Assembly: GCF_004340965.1 (NCBI RefSeq)
Contig: NZ_SLYA01000001.1
Span: 310,001 to 374,000 of the forward strand
Source of the DNA: Sphingomonas sp. PP-CE-1A-559
Lineage (GTDB): Bacteria; Pseudomonadota; Alphaproteobacteria; Sphingomonadales; Sphingomonadaceae
Direction: 5' to 3'
DNA: 64,000 nucleotides
The translations under genes were made by a program, and so were the position numbers. Below, piece after piece: positions 63,429 to 64,000 of the stretch (position 1 is its first letter; the number at the start of each line of letters is the position of its first letter). The notes beneath the pieces were generated by a model that saw only the letters and a list, made by a program, of their open reading frames with translations, ran no database searches and was not told the origin of the DNA.

Positions 63429-64000
63429 ATGGGCTACGAAGGCCAGGATTTCAGCGATATCGCAGCCGGCGTCAGCCCGGCGTTCGTGGAGACGCTCTAC
63501 GCCAAGTTCAACGCGGACCCGGCTTCGGTCGAGTCCGGTTGGCGTGCGTTCTTCGAGGGTCTCGAAGGCTCCGCGCAGGGCCCGAGCTGGGAGAGCGCCC
63601 GCTGGCCGCTCACCACCACGGACGACCTGACCGCAGCGCTCGATCCGACCCAGATGGAGCCCGCGCCCAAGCCCGCCAAGGGCGGCAAGCCCGCCCCCGC
63701 CGCAGCAGCGCCCGCCCCCGTCTCGAAGGAAGAGATCGCCAAGGCCGCCGCCGACGCGATCCGCGCGCAGCTGCTCGTCCGCACCTACCGCGTCCGCGGT
63801 CACCTCGCCGCGAACCTCGATCCGCTCGGCCTGTCGAAGCGCGAGATGCCCGAGGACCTGAAGACCGAATATCACGGCTTCTCCGACGGCGACATCGACC
63901 GGAAGGTCTATCTCGGTGGCACGATGGGCTTCGAATGGGTCTCGATCCGCGAGCTCGTCGACACGTTGCGCAAGAATTACTGCGGCAATGTCGGCCTCGA
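63429..64000 (+). CDS. sucA: 2-oxoglutarate dehydrogenase E1 component, 5' end
   Basis: First 190 residues of the thiamine-dependent E1 of the 2-oxoglutarate dehydrogenase complex; the rest is beyond the right edge. It has the E1 N-terminal segment (SPAFVETLYAKFNADPASVE, W-x2-FFEGLEG) that docks to E2, an Ala/Pro/Lys-rich linker (PAPKPAKGGKPAPAAAAPAP) and the start of the catalytic part RTYRVRGHLAANLDPLGL. ATG 63429 comes 18 bases after the repeat. Confidence 0.95.
   Translation, partial: MGYEGQDFSDIAAGVSPAFVETLYAKFNADPASVESGWRAFFEGLEGSAQGPSWESARWPLTTTDDLTAALDPTQMEPAPKPAKGGKPAPAAAAPAPVSKEEIAKAAADAIRAQLLVRTYRVRGHLAANLDPLGLSKREMPEDLKTEYHGFSDGDIDRKVYLGGTMGFEWVSIRELVDTLRKNYCGNVGL

Overview
The window is GC-rich chromosomal DNA from an alphaproteobacterium, most likely Sphingomonas or a close relative. 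This rests on gene content and order (rpiA-tkt-tal-gnd, sdhCDA, mdh-sucD-sucA, a PaoABC-type oxidoreductase, abundant intergenic palindromes) and on protein character. No species call is possible from sequence alone. Genes are dense, often overlap by 1-4 bases, and use TTG and GTG starts freely.

Layout. 0-0.7 kb: 5' end of an RND-type efflux adaptor lipoprotein (minus). 1.2-8.5 kb: a plus-strand run with the pentose phosphate genes rpiA, tkt, tal and gnd, two HAD-IIB phosphatases, a GreA/GreB-like factor and a 60-aa HTH-like protein. 9-14.2 kb: flavoprotein, DEAD-box RNA helicase, UPF0178 protein, acyltransferase. 14.3-16 kb (minus): tRNA-Arg(CCG), nth, dapB. 16-26.2 kb: a lipid/envelope region with a DAG-kinase-like lipid kinase, a protein with a Tam41-like nucleotidyltransferase signature, three sugar/alcohol nucleotidyltransferase-type activities, a CDP-alcohol phosphotransferase, a CDP-glycerol glycerophosphotransferase-like protein, a flippase and an asparagine synthase-like amidotransferase. 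26.3-31.5 kb: MscS-type channel and an otsB-GH15-otsA trehalose operon. 32-37 kb: a NodT/MacA/MacB tripartite exporter. 37-44.9 kb (minus): a PaoABC-type molybdenum hydroxylase with a second molybdopterin subunit, an XdhC-type maturation factor and a MocA-like cytidylyltransferase. 45-50.5 kb: phosphodiesterase, lipoprotein, hydrolase, phenylalanine hydroxylase, prmA and an SDR. 50.7-53.5 kb: two soluble chemoreceptors. 53.7-58.9 kb: sdhCDA, then mazEF (antisense) and a ClpP-like protease, then sdhB. 59-64 kb: thioesterase, zapE, mdh, a GIY-YIG element, sucD and the start of sucA.

The most unusual layer is intergenic. At least six families of long inverted repeats fill the gaps. Family A (about 33-bp arms around the palindrome CCCAATTGGG) occurs nine times as a compact hairpin of roughly 95-115 bp. 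A tenth copy, between mdh and sucD, has its two arms separated by exactly one small GIY-YIG nuclease gene. This looks like an autonomous element with its miniature derivatives, analogous in logic to REPIN/RAYT systems but with a different enzyme.

Three loci (MscS channel, trehalose operon, ClpP-like protease) carry a GGAAC-N16/17-nGTT promoter placed 5-9 nt from the start codon. This fits the general stress sigma factor EcfG and leaderless, or nearly leaderless, transcripts. Coordinates of start codons are my choices from codon context and Shine-Dalgarno spacing; alternatives are given where doubtful.
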